A stretch of DNA of 64,000 bases from Sedimentimonas flavescens (GTDB taxonomy: Bacteria > Pseudomonadota > Alphaproteobacteria > Rhodobacterales > Rhodobacteraceae), in NCBI RefSeq assembly GCF_019264375.1, contig NZ_JAHVAI010000005.1:124001-188000 (forward strand), read 5' to 3'. Made by a program: the position numbers and the translations under genes. How positions within the stretch are numbered: the first letter of the stretch is position 1; every line of letters begins with the position of its first letter. Of this stretch, positions 47,948 through 56,537 are shown piece after piece. The notes beneath the pieces were generated by a model, which was not told the DNA's origin, did not search any database, and saw only the letters and a program-made list of their open reading frames with translations.

Positions 47948-49598
47948 CACGGGCCTCGCTATAGAGCGCTTCCTTGAACGGCGCGGGGCCGAGGCGGCGG
48001 AAGGTCTCGATAAAGGTTTCCTCGCGGTCCGCGCGGATCGCCAGATAGGCGCGCAGGATGCGCTCGATCGCCGGGACGACCTCGTCATAGGCAAAGCCGG
48101 GGCCCGCGCGCTCGCCGATGGCGGCCAGCGGACCGGCGTCACCGCCGAGCGTGATCTGGTAGTTCTCGACGCCAGCGCGGTCGAGCCCGAGGATGCCGAT
48201 ATGGCCCACGTGGTGGTGGCCGCAGGCGTTGATGCAGCCCGAGATCTTGATCTTGATCCCGCCGATCTCTTCCTCAAGGCCAAGCGCCTTGAAATGGGTA
48301 GCGATCTCCTGCGCGACCGGGATCGCGCGGGCCGTTGCCAGCGCGCAGTAATCCATGCCGGGGCAGGCGATGATGTCCGAGATCAGCCCGACATTCGCGG
48401 TGGCAAGGCCGGCGCGCAGCAACTCGGCATGGATCGCGGGCAGATCGGCCTTGGCGACATGCGGCAGCACGACGTTCTGCTCGTGGCTGATGCGCAGCTC
48501 GCCATAGCCGTAACGGTCCGCCAGATCGGCCAGCAGGCGCATCTGATCGGCCGAGGCGTCGCCCGGCGTCGCGCCATGCTCCTTGATCGAGACGGTGACG
48601 ATGGCGTGGTTCTCGACCTTGTGGGCGGCCAGGTTCTGCTTGGCCCAGGTCTTGAACAGGGGATCGACCTCAAGGCTCTTTTCATAGAACTCGACAGGCG
48701 TGTTCTTGAAGGCGGGCGGCGCGAATTGCGCCTCAATCCCGGCCAGAACGTCCTGGTCCACACCCGAGAACGCGGGGCGGATGCGGGCGAATTCTTCCTC
48801 GACCGCGGCGCGGAAGGTGTCGAGACCGTTCTCGAAGACGGTGATCTTGATGCGCGCCTTGTACTTGTTGTCGCGGCGGCCCATCAGGTTGTAGGTCGAG
48901 ACGATCGCCTCAAGATAGGGCAGCAGGTCGGCCTTGGGCAGGAACTCGCGGATCACCGGGGCCAGCATGGGCGTGCGGCCAAGACCGCCGCCAACCAGCA
49001 CCTTGAAGCCGATCTCGTCGCCGCGCTTGACCAGTTCGAGGCCCACGTCATGGGCGCGGATCACCGCGCGATCCTCGGCCGAGCCGGTGATCGCGATCTT
49101 GAACTTGCGCGGCAGGAACTGGAACTCGGCATGGTCGGTGGACCACTGACGGATCAGTTCGGCCACCGGGCGCGGGTCGGCGACCTCATCGGCGGCGGCA
49201 CCGGCGAAAGCGTCGGTGGTCACGTTGCGGATCGTGTTGCCCGAGGTCTGGATCGCGTGCATCTGCACATCGGCCAGCGCGTCGATGATGTCCGGAATAT
49301 CGGTCAGCTTCGGCCAGTTGAACTGGATGTTCTGGCGCGTGGTGAAGTGGCCGTAGCCCTTGTCATAGGTCTCGGCGATATGGGCGAGCTGGCGCATCTG
49401 GTCGGCGCGCAGCGTGCCGTAGGGGATGGCCACGCGCAGCATGTAGGCGTGCAGCTGCAGATAGACGCCGTTCATCAGGCGCAGCGGGCGGAATTCGTCT
49501 TCCGTCAGCGAGCCGTCCAGACGGCGCTCGACCTGTGCGCGGAACTGCGCGGCACGGGTGCGGACAAAAGCCTCATCGAAGTCGGAATAGTTATACAT
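47937..49598 (-). CDS. cysI: Sulfite reductase haemoprotein (nitrite/sulfite reductase family)
   Basis: This enzyme takes sulfite to sulfide with six electrons. The 553-residue protein has two ferredoxin-like halves (VYLQLHAYMLRVAIPYG near 45; LRISHEQNVVLPHV near 368). The siroheme/[4Fe-4S] ligands are C412 and C418 (ACPGMDYC) and C455 and C459 (SGCINACGHHH). Single-subunit, ferredoxin-type length; no cysJ flavoprotein is adjacent, so fpr-supplied ferredoxin is a plausible donor. Start ATG 49598 overlaps the DUF2849 stop. Confidence 0.92.
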   Translation of the reverse strand: MYNYSDFDEAFVRTRAAQFRAQVERRLDGSLTEDEFRPLRLMNGVYLQLHAYMLRVAIPYGTLRADQMRQLAHIAETYDKGYGHFTTRQNIQFNWPKLTDIPDIIDALADVQMHAIQTSGNTIRNVTTDAFAGAAADEVADPRPVAELIRQWSTDHAEFQFLPRKFKIAITGSAEDRAVIRAHDVGLELVKRGDEIGFKVLVGGGLGRTPMLAPVIREFLPKADLLPYLEAIVSTYNLMGRRDNKYKARIKITVFENGLDTFRAAVEEEFARIRPAFSGVDQDVLAGIEAQFAPPAFKNTPVEFYEKSLEVDPLFKTWAKQNLAAHKVENHAIVTVSIKEHGATPGDASADQMRLLADLADRYGYGELRISHEQNVVLPHVAKADLPAIHAELLRAGLATANVGLISDIIACPGMDYCALATARAIPVAQEIATHFKALGLEEEIGGIKIKISGCINACGHHHVGHIGILGLDRAGVENYQITLGGDAGPLAAIGERAGPGFAYDEVVPAIERILRAYLAIRADREETFIETFRRLGPAPFKEALYSEARDAA

Positions 49599-49896
49599 TT
49601 GCCGCCTCCTGCTTGCCGTGGGCGTAGTTGGACGGGCCGCGGGTGCGGAACACCTCGCGGAAGTGGATGGGTTCAGGGCCTTTGAGGCCGGGCTTTGCAT
49701 CGGCCAGATAGGCGCCAACGATGCGGTCGCCTTGGCCAAGCGCCTTGAGCAGGCGCAGCTCGGCAATCGCCTCGTCTTCGATCAGCTCGGCCTCATGGTG
49801 ATGCATCGACCAGGAGCCGGTCTCGGTCATGTAAATCACGCAGCCCTCGCGCAGATCATTCGCGGTAACGACTTTGGGCGTGAACTTGCGGCTCAT
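49591..49896 (-). CDS. DUF2849 protein of the sulfite-reduction cluster
   Basis: A 101-residue protein starting FTPKVVTANDLREGCVIYMT, the DUF2849 pattern, followed by HHHEAELIEDEAIAELRLL. DUF2849 genes usually sit between siroheme synthase (cysG) and cysI; here cysG is absent from the cluster. Its role is unknown. ATG 49896 has a GGAGGCCGCC site. Its stop overlaps the cysI start by eight bases, so the four genes to DUF934 form one coupled operon. Confidence 0.87.
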   Translation of the reverse strand: MSRKFTPKVVTANDLREGCVIYMTETGSWSMHHHEAELIEDEAIAELRLLKALGQGDRIVGAYLADAKPGLKGPEPIHFREVFRTRGPSNYAHGKQEAANV

Positions 49897-49933
49897 GGCG
49901 GCCTCCGGCAGGTGATTTCTGTTCTGTAATATA

Positions 49934-49944
49934 GGAAATTTTCC
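49934..49944. promoter_or_regulatory. Palindrome in the cys operon promoter
   Basis: GGAAA-T-TTTCC lies next to a possible -10 (TATATT on the minus strand) for the cys operon. Being in the shared gap with the lrp-type gene, it is a candidate site for that regulator. Confidence 0.4.
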
Positions 49945-50037
49945 CCTGTTTTCGCCATACACCCTTGCGAATAAGGATCATTGTTCTATCCTGCCCGAGC
50001 TTTGGAGCGATTTTCCCGCCAAGAGGAGGAAATGCGG

Positions 50038-50499
50038 ATGGCTGTCCGTCTTGATGATATGGATCGAAAAATCCTCTCCCATCTGCAAGAGGATGCCAGC
50101 CAGTCGCTGGACGAGATCGCGCGCAAGGTGGGCTCGTCCAAGACCCCGGTCTGGAACCGAATCCGCAAGATGAAAGACCTTGGCGTGATCGGCCGTCAGA
50201 CCGTCCTGCTCGATGCAGAATCACTGGGGCTGGAGGCCTGTTTCTTCGTGCTGATCCGCACCTCCGAGCACGAGGCCGAATGGCAGCAGAAATTCCTTGC
50301 CACGCTGCGCGCCCGTCCCGAGGTGCTTGAAGCGCACCGGCTGGCCGGCGACATCGACTATATCCTCAAGGTCCGGGTCAAGAACGCCCGCGCCTACGAT
50401 CAGTTCTACCAGGCGCTGATTTCAGAGGTGAAGATCCACAACGTCACCGCGCTCTTGTCGATGGAAGAGATCAAATCGACGACGCTGCTGCCGCTCTGA
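50038..50499 (+). CDS. Lrp/AsnC-family regulator
   Basis: A 153-residue regulator with an N-terminal helix-turn-helix (DDMDRKILSHLQEDASQSLDEIARKVGSSKTPVWNRI, in parts, residues 5-45) and a C-terminal RAM ligand domain (LAGDIDYILKVRVKNARAYDQFY near 100). Divergent from the sulfite/APS reduction operon, which it probably controls, perhaps with a sulfur amino acid as ligand; this is inference. Start: ATG 50038 has GGAGG eight bases upstream; the ATG at 50032 would be only two bases from it. Confidence 0.9.
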   Translation: MAVRLDDMDRKILSHLQEDASQSLDEIARKVGSSKTPVWNRIRKMKDLGVIGRQTVLLDAESLGLEACFFVLIRTSEHEAEWQQKFLATLRARPEVLEAHRLAGDIDYILKVRVKNARAYDQFYQALISEVKIHNVTALLSMEEIKSTTLLPL

Positions 50500-50504
50500 G
50501 GCGC

Positions 50505-51686
50505 TCAGTAGCGGACCAGCAGCCGCTCCAACCCGTGGAAATGGTAGAGGTTCGCGTAGCGCGGGGCCTCGGCCAGGCGCAGCTCTGGTAGGCGCTGGAA
50601 TAGGATCGGCAAGCTGGCGGCCAGTTCCAGCCGCGCAAGCGGTGCGCCGATGCAAAAATGCGCGCCCGCCCCGAAGGCGAAATGCGTCTGCACCGGGCGG
50701 GCAGGGTTGAAGCGCGCGGGTTCCTCCCAGGGGCCGGGGTCGCGATTGGCGCCTGCCAGTAGCAGCCCCACGCGATCGCCGCGCTTGAATTCGGTTCCGG
50801 CAAGGCTGAGGTCTTCATAGACCCACCGGGTGAACAGGTGCAGCGGCGGGTCGTGGCGCAGGATTTCCTCGACCGTGCCATCGACGCGGCTTTTCGTCAG
50901 CCAATAGCCACCGAAGCCGCCTTCGAGCAAGGCCTTGATCCCGTTACCAATCGTATGCACCGTGGCCTCGTGCCCGGCATTGAGCAGCAGGATGCAGGTG
51001 GTGATCATCTCGTCGGTGCTCAGATGCTCACCCGCCTCTTCCACCGCGATCAGATGCGAGATGAGATCATCGGCGGGGCGCGAGCGGCGCTCGGCGATAT
51101 AGAGGCGCAGGAAATCCACGAACTCCTCGGTGGCGCGGACGGCGGCATCCTCGGTCGCGCGGGTGCGGCCCGCCTGATACATGCCGACCATGGCGTTCGA
51201 CCAGCGCAGCAGGTCCGGTGCGCGGTCCTCGGGCACGCCCAAAAGCCGCGCGATGATGATGACGGGCAGGGGCTTGGCGAAATACTCCAGCAGGTCGCAA
51301 CCGCCGGGGGGCATGCGGTCTATGAGGGTGTTTGTAAGTTCGGCGATCTCGGGGGCGAGGGCGGTAATCCGGGCAGATGTGAAGGCGCGTAGCACCAGCC
51401 GCCGCAGGCGGGTGTGGCGTGGGGCCTCCAGTTCCAGCATCGAGTGTTCCTCGACCGCGTAGAAGGGGGCAAGATGCGGCGGGATCGCGGGGGCGAATTC
51501 GGGCGGAGCCTCGCGGCCAAGGCGCCGGTCACGCAGCGCCGCGCCGACAACGGTCGCACGTGCGGTGACGGGGATGCCGTATTCCTCCCACAGGACAAAG
51601 GCGCCCTCGGCCCGCACCGCGTCGTAAAACGGGTAGGGGTTCTGTACGAAGCCTGCTTCGGTCGGCGATTGGGAAAGGCGGCGCAT
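50505..51686 (-). CDS. Cytochrome P450
   Basis: A 393-residue soluble bacterial P450. The I-helix oxygen-activation motif is AGHEAT, the K-helix E-x-x-R is EEILR (followed by HDPPLHLFTRW), and the haem cysteine is in FGAGAHFCIGAPLARLE. No ferredoxin or ferredoxin reductase gene is adjacent, so partners must come from elsewhere, and the substrate is unknown. It is tail-to-tail with the Lrp gene (five bases apart). Confidence 0.92.
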   Translation of the reverse strand: MRRLSQSPTEAGFVQNPYPFYDAVRAEGAFVLWEEYGIPVTARATVVGAALRDRRLGREAPPEFAPAIPPHLAPFYAVEEHSMLELEAPRHTRLRRLVLRAFTSARITALAPEIAELTNTLIDRMPPGGCDLLEYFAKPLPVIIIARLLGVPEDRAPDLLRWSNAMVGMYQAGRTRATEDAAVRATEEFVDFLRLYIAERRSRPADDLISHLIAVEEAGEHLSTDEMITTCILLLNAGHEATVHTIGNGIKALLEGGFGGYWLTKSRVDGTVEEILRHDPPLHLFTRWVYEDLSLAGTEFKRGDRVGLLLAGANRDPGPWEEPARFNPARPVQTHFAFGAGAHFCIGAPLARLELAASLPILFQRLPELRLAEAPRYANLYHFHGLERLLVRY

Positions 51687-51796
51687 CGGGTCACTCCTCC
51701 GTCACGCCCAGAAAAGAACGAGAGTTCAGGTGCTTGCAAGCCCCCGCTTGATTTATCCCGCCGATTGCTGTGCTACTGGCTCAAAGGAGTTCGCCG

Positions 51797-52240
51797 ATGA
51801 GCATCACAATCCGTCCGGTCGCGCCCTCCGATCGCGCCGCCTGGGAGGCCCTGTTTCGTGGCTATGCCGCCTTCTATCGGACCGATCCGGCCCCGGCGAT
51901 CGAGAAGGTCTGGGCCTGGATCAACGACGCTAACGAGGACTACTGGGCCGATATCGCCTGGGGGGCGGATGGCATGGCGCTTGGCCTGGTGCAGTATTCG
52001 CTGATGCACCGCTCGCTTTCGGGTGCGCAGGTGGTTTACCTCTCCGACCTCTTCACCGTGCCCGAAGCGCGTGGGCAGGGCGTAGGCCGCGCGCTGATAG
52101 AGCATGTGCGCGCCTTCGCACGTGCGCGGGGCTATAGTTCCGTGCGCTGGCTCACCGCCGAGACGAACGAGGCCGCGCGCAAGCTGTACGATACTTATAC
52201 CCCAGCCAGTGGGTTCATCCTTTATGCCATCAGCCCCTGA
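51797..52240 (+). CDS. GNAT-family N-acetyltransferase
   Basis: A 147-residue acetyltransferase with the acetyl-CoA loop VPEARGQGVGRALIEHV (near 88) and LTAETNEAARKLYD (near 120), both GNAT marks. The acceptor is unknown. ATG 51797 has AAAGGAG upstream. The end overlaps the dctB start by 17 bases, an unexpected pairing with a two-component system. Confidence 0.88.
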   Translation: MSITIRPVAPSDRAAWEALFRGYAAFYRTDPAPAIEKVWAWINDANEDYWADIAWGADGMALGLVQYSLMHRSLSGAQVVYLSDLFTVPEARGQGVGRALIEHVRAFARARGYSSVRWLTAETNEAARKLYDTYTPASGFILYAISP

Positions 52241-54002
52241 TAACGCGCGCACGTCAGAACCAATCGTCCAGCGCCTGCTCGTCCTAGTGCTGGCGCTTGG
52301 TGCGATCCTGTGGGTGGCGGTCGTGGTATGGCAATCGGCCTTGCACACGGGGCTTGCGCAACTGGCCGAGCGCGGGCGGGCAGACCTGCGGTTAGCCTCG
52401 GACCGAATGGTATCCTCGATGCTCAGCTTCCGCGAAGCAGCGGTGATGACGGCGGACCATCCCTTTGTCGTTGCGCTCGCGCAGGGTAGCGACGGCGCCG
52501 ATCCGCCCGCTGTGTCAGAGGTTTTGCGGCGGATTTCGGATCTGACGGGTGTGCAGGAGTTGTCGCTGGTGGATCGTGCAGGCCGCGTTCTGGCCAGCTC
52601 GACCGAGCGGCTGGGGGTTCTTGATCCGGCCCCTGATCTGGACCGCGCGGCACGGGGAGCCACGGGGTCGTTTCATCTGATCGACCGGCAGACGGGCGAA
52701 CGGATGTTCCGCTACGCCGCGCCGGTCTTTGCCTCCGACGGCCCGGTGCTCGGCGCCATCGTACTCAGCTTCGATGCCGAAAAGGTCGAGGCTCCGGGGC
52801 GCGGCGATCCGGTCCCGGTCTGGTTCGTCGATGACGATCTCGTCGTTTTTGTCGCCAACCGCTCCGAGATGGTTTTCGAGACCACCACGGGCGCGACACC
52901 CGACAGCCGGATCTATCCTGCCGGCACCGACCTGCATCCCGGCCGTATTCGCCCCTCCAATCTGGGGTCCGGGCTTGTGCGCGGCGGCGCCTATCTGCCC
53001 GAGATCGGGCTGCCCGTCACGCTCCCTCTGCCGGTGATCGGCATGACCGGTCACGCGCTGGTCGATGCCGGGCCGGTCCTGCGGATCGCGCGCGCACAAG
53101 CGGTTTCCGTGGCGCTTGCGCTTATCGGGTTCGGCGCGGTCATCCTGGCGCTGTGGGAGCGGCGGCGCACCCTGGCAGATCAACTCGCCGCCGAAGCGCG
53201 TGCCAATGCCGAACTTGAGCACCGCGTGGCCGAGCGCACCACCGAGCTGCGCGAGACCAACGAACAGCTGCGCCGCACGCAGGCCGAACTGGTGCAGGCG
53301 GGCAAGATGTCTGCGCTTGGCCAGATGTCGGCGGGCATCAGCCATGAGTTGAACCAGCCGCTGATGGCGATCCGCTCTTTTGCCGATAACGCCGAGTTGC
53401 TACTGGAACGCGGCCGGACCGAGGAGGCCGGGCAGACCCTCGGGCGGATCTCGGAGATGGCGCGGCGCATGGGGCGCATCATCAAGAACCTCCGCGCCTT
53501 CGCCCGTGCGGAGACCGAACCCGCCAGCCGCGTGGGCCTTGCCTCGGTCGTCGAGCAGGCGCTGGAGCTGCTGGAGGCGCGCATCGCGCAAGAACACGTG
53601 ACGATCGACTGGCAGCGCCCCGAGGCCCCGGCAATCGTCATGGGCGGCGAGGTGCGACTGGCGCAGGTGGTGGTCAACCTGCTCTCGAACGCGATCGACG
53701 CGATGGAGGGGCAGGAACGCAAGCGCATCACCATCCGCATTCACCCCGAGGGCGCGCGCACCGTGCTGACCTTGCAAGACACCGGCCCCGGCATCGCCGA
53801 GCCTGACCGGATTTTCGACCCGTTCTACTCGACCAAGGAGGTCGGCAGCGCCGAGGGCATGGGCCTTGGCCTGTCGATTTCCTATGGACTGGTGCAGGGC
53901 TTCGGCGGCACCCTGAGTGGCGGCAACGCCCCCGAGGGCGGCGCCATTTTCACCGTCGCGCTGCGCGCGGCGCCCCAGCCCGGAAACGGCGGCAAGGTTT
54001 GA
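52224..54002 (+). CDS. dctB: C4-dicarboxylate sensor histidine kinase DctB-like
   Basis: A 592-residue sensor kinase: membrane helix 1 (about 16-37), a periplasmic double-PAS sensing domain (40-285) and helix 2 (291-311). A coiled linker leads to the DHp domain with phospho-His374 (GISHELNQPL), then the ATPase domain (N box NLLSNAID near 484, DTGPGI near 519, GLGLS near 547). HELNQPL and the layout are typical of DctB, and a DctD-like partner and TRAP genes follow. It would sense C4-dicarboxylates outside the cell. ATG 52224 is preferred over an upstream frame inside the GNAT gene. Confidence 0.9.
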   Translation: MPSAPDNARTSEPIVQRLLVLVLALGAILWVAVVVWQSALHTGLAQLAERGRADLRLASDRMVSSMLSFREAAVMTADHPFVVALAQGSDGADPPAVSEVLRRISDLTGVQELSLVDRAGRVLASSTERLGVLDPAPDLDRAARGATGSFHLIDRQTGERMFRYAAPVFASDGPVLGAIVLSFDAEKVEAPGRGDPVPVWFVDDDLVVFVANRSEMVFETTTGATPDSRIYPAGTDLHPGRIRPSNLGSGLVRGGAYLPEIGLPVTLPLPVIGMTGHALVDAGPVLRIARAQAVSVALALIGFGAVILALWERRRTLADQLAAEARANAELEHRVAERTTELRETNEQLRRTQAELVQAGKMSALGQMSAGISHELNQPLMAIRSFADNAELLLERGRTEEAGQTLGRISEMARRMGRIIKNLRAFARAETEPASRVGLASVVEQALELLEARIAQEHVTIDWQRPEAPAIVMGGEVRLAQVVVNLLSNAIDAMEGQERKRITIRIHPEGARTVLTLQDTGPGIAEPDRIFDPFYSTKEVGSAEGMGLGLSISYGLVQGFGGTLSGGNAPEGGAIFTVALRAAPQPGNGGKV

Positions 54003-55228
54003 TCCGCAAGGTGCTCTTGGTCGATGATGATCGCGCGGTGCGCGAGGCTCTGGGGCAGACGCTCGATCTGGCCGGGTTCTCGCCCATTCTGGCCTCAAGC
54101 TATATCGAGGCCAAAGATCATGTCGGCTTGGATTTTCCCGGTGTTGTCGTGTCGGATATCCGGATGCCGGGCAAGGATGGTTTTGCCCTTCTGGATCTGG
54201 TGCGAAAGCGCGACCCGGAACTGCCGGTGATCTTGCTGACCGGTGAGGGCGATGTGCCCATGGCGGTGCGCGGAATGGCGGGCGGTGCCTTTGATTTTCT
54301 AGAGAAACCCTGCGGCCCCAAAGAGTTGCTCGCTGTTGTTGAGAAGGCGTTGCAAACGCGCGCCTGGGTGATGGAGAACCGCGCCCTGCGCCGGGAGGCC
54401 AAGCGCGGCGATGCGGCGACACGGCTTCTGGTGGGCGCTTCGCCGGTGGCCGAAGCGCTGCGCGAGTCTGCGCGGGCAGCGGCGCGCTCGGGTGCCGAGG
54501 TTCTGATCACCGGGGCGCCGGGTGCGGGCAATTCCAAGGTGGCCGAGGTGATCCACCTTCTGTCGGCCGCCGCACCGCGCGCCTTCGTCAAGCTGCCCGC
54601 GGCAGGGCTGACGCCAGAGGCGCTAGAGCAGGGATTCGCGCGCGCTGATGGCGGGACGCTTTATCTCGACGAGGTTGCCGACCTGCCGCAACCGGCGCAG
54701 TTTGCGCTGATCGAATTGCTCGAGGCACTCCCCTCGACCCGGCTGATCGCCGGCACCTATCGCGATCTGGCTGCCGAGGCACGCGGGGGCCGCTTCCATC
54801 CGGATCTTTACTGGAAGCTTGAAGGTGTCAAGCTGCGCATCCCCTCGCTGTCCGAGCGGCCCGAAGACATTCCGATACTGTTTCGTCACTACGTTCAGCT
54901 TGTCTGCGAACAGTCGAACCTTCCGATGCCCGAGATCACCCCCGCCGTCGCTGCACGCCTTATGGCGCGCGAATGGCCGGGCAATGCGCGGGCGCTGATG
55001 TCCGAGGCCCTGCGTTTCGCCACCGGGATGGGTGCAGAGCCAGAAGAAGAAAGCCTCGGTCTGGCGGAACGCATGGCGCGGGTCGAGCGGTCGCTTCTGG
55101 CCGAGGCGCTCCAGCGCGCCGGGGGCAACGCGACCGAAGCCGCGGCGCAACTCAAGCTGCCGCGCAAGACCTTCTACGACAAGCTCGCGCGCCACGGCCT
55201 GCGCCCCGAGGATTTCCGCGACGCCTGA
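53999..55228 (+). CDS. dctD: DctD-like response regulator without GAFTGA
   Basis: A 409-residue regulator: receiver domain (1-120, phospho-Asp53 in VVSDIRMPG), AAA+ domain (about 143-335) and a Fis-type helix-turn-helix (375-400). The AAA+ domain is degenerate. Walker A reads GAPGAGNS with Asn178 for the lysine, and about 20 residues between Walker A and B (GGTLYLDEV, 218-226) are missing, including the GAFTGA loop that touches sigma-54. It may therefore act without sigma-54. TTG start overlaps the dctB stop (TTGA). Confidence 0.87.
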   Translation: MIRKVLLVDDDRAVREALGQTLDLAGFSPILASSYIEAKDHVGLDFPGVVVSDIRMPGKDGFALLDLVRKRDPELPVILLTGEGDVPMAVRGMAGGAFDFLEKPCGPKELLAVVEKALQTRAWVMENRALRREAKRGDAATRLLVGASPVAEALRESARAAARSGAEVLITGAPGAGNSKVAEVIHLLSAAAPRAFVKLPAAGLTPEALEQGFARADGGTLYLDEVADLPQPAQFALIELLEALPSTRLIAGTYRDLAAEARGGRFHPDLYWKLEGVKLRIPSLSERPEDIPILFRHYVQLVCEQSNLPMPEITPAVAARLMAREWPGNARALMSEALRFATGMGAEPEEESLGLAERMARVERSLLAEALQRAGGNATEAAAQLKLPRKTFYDKLARHGLRPEDFRDA

Positions 55229-55249
55229 GGCACTGAGTCCATTGCCAAC

Positions 55250-55296
55250 GTGCGACATTTCGCCCGAACGGCGCTAACAGCTGTGCGGATTTTCGC
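55250..55296. promoter_or_regulatory. Two GTGCGNNNTTTCGC repeats before dctP
   Basis: GTGCGACATTTCGC (55250-55263) and GTGCGGATTTTCGC (55283-55296) lie 33 bp apart, close to three helical turns. The second is inside CTGTGCG-N6-CGCACAG, a perfect 7-bp inverted repeat. They are good candidates for the DctD binding sites. The rest of the 232-base gap is AT-rich from 55320 to 55370, a likely promoter region. Confidence 0.6.
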
Positions 55297-55460
55297 ACAG
55301 CAAGAACTTATCCGTCCGATCAAGAAATCTATAATGCATTGTAATATAGTAATAAAATAGACATTTTCGCGAGCTATCACGAAATTGTTGATCGGGTATG
55401 CGTTAAGCGGTTGGCTTGTTCTGGGCGCCCGAGGGGGGCGCAGATACCGGGAGGACATCC

Positions 55461-56462
55461 ATGAAACGCTTTACCGCCGCTATGACGGCTCTTGCCCTTG
55501 TAACCTCGGCCAGCGCCGCGATGGCGCAGTGCGACGAAGGTGAGATGGTCGTCAAGTTCGCGCATGTGACGAACGCCGACAAGCATCCCAAGGGGATTGC
55601 CGCCAGCCTCTTCGCCGAGCGCGTCAACACCGAGATGAACGGCAAGGTCTGTGTCGAGGTCTATCCGAACTCGACCCTTTATGATGACGACCAGGTGCTG
55701 GAAGCGATGCTTCAGGGCGACGTGCAGATGGCTGCGCCTTCGCTGTCGAAGTTCGAGGCCTTCACCAAGGTCTTCAACATTTTCGACCTTCCGTTCATGT
55801 TCAAGAACATGGCCGCGGTCGATGCCTTCCAGAACTCGGACACCGGTCAGGCGATGAAGGGCTCGATGGAGCGCCGCGGCCTGAAAGGGCTGGAGTTCTG
55901 GCATTCGGGTATGAAGCAGTTCTCGGCCAAGAAGCCGTTGCTGATGCCGGAAGACGCCAAGGGCCTGAAGTTCCGCGTTCAGCCTTCCGACGTGCTCGTT
56001 GCGCAGATGCAGGCGCTCGGCGCCTCGCCGCAGCCGATGGCCTTCTCGGAAGTTTACGGCGCGCTGCAGACCGGCGTTGTCGATGGTCAGGAAAACACCT
56101 GGTCGAACTCCTACGGTCAGAAATACTACGAGGTGCAGGACTCGATCACCGAGACCAACCACGGTGTGCTTGACTACCTGGTCGTCACTTCGACCGACTG
56201 GTGGGACAGCCTCGACCCGGCAGTCGCCGAGCAACTGGCAACCATCATGCACGAAGTCTCTGTCGAGCGGAACGCCGCCGTCAGCGACGTCGAGATGCAG
56301 GCGCGTCAGTCGATCCTCGACGCGGGCGGCAAGATCAACGAGCTGACCCCCGAGCAGCGCGAAGCCTGGGTCACCGCGATGAAGCCGGTCTGGGCACAGT
56401 TCGTGGATGGTATTGGCCAAGAGAACATCGACGCGGCGCAGGCGATCAACGCCCAAAACTGA
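55461..56462 (+). CDS. dctP: TRAP transporter substrate-binding protein DctP
   Basis: A 333-residue periplasmic protein with a signal peptide (MKRFTAAMTALALVTSASAAMA) and the DctP fold marks: VKFAHVTNADKHPKG (near 30), VLEAMLQGDVQMAAPSLSKF (near 75) and GLKFRVQPSDVL with the carboxylate-binding arginine (R174). ALQTGVVDGQENTWSN is the family signature. It captures C4-dicarboxylates such as succinate or malate and hands them to DctQM. GGGAGGACATCC precedes ATG 55461. Confidence 0.95.
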   Translation: MKRFTAAMTALALVTSASAAMAQCDEGEMVVKFAHVTNADKHPKGIAASLFAERVNTEMNGKVCVEVYPNSTLYDDDQVLEAMLQGDVQMAAPSLSKFEAFTKVFNIFDLPFMFKNMAAVDAFQNSDTGQAMKGSMERRGLKGLEFWHSGMKQFSAKKPLLMPEDAKGLKFRVQPSDVLVAQMQALGASPQPMAFSEVYGALQTGVVDGQENTWSNSYGQKYYEVQDSITETNHGVLDYLVVTSTDWWDSLDPAVAEQLATIMHEVSVERNAAVSDVEMQARQSILDAGGKINELTPEQREAWVTAMKPVWAQFVDGIGQENIDAAQAINAQN

Positions 56463-56537
56463 TCGTCTGATCCCGTGTGCGCGCGCGGAAGCCCATATCT
56501 GCGCGCGCATCCATTCAACCATGTAGAGGGACTGACC

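Noticed and set aside
51732-51741. GCTTGCAAGC palindrome in the P450/GNAT gap
   Set aside because: Short palindrome without a second copy nearby; too little to claim an operator.
52104-52223. Upstream extension of dctB
   Set aside because: It would overlap most of the GNAT gene; ATG 52224 followed by the first membrane helix fits DctB.
55412-55427. Sigma-54 promoter before dctP
   Set aside because: TGGCTTG-N4-GGGC keeps the GG/GC spacing but misses TTGC and most other positions; it is too weak, and the DctD lacks GAFTGA.
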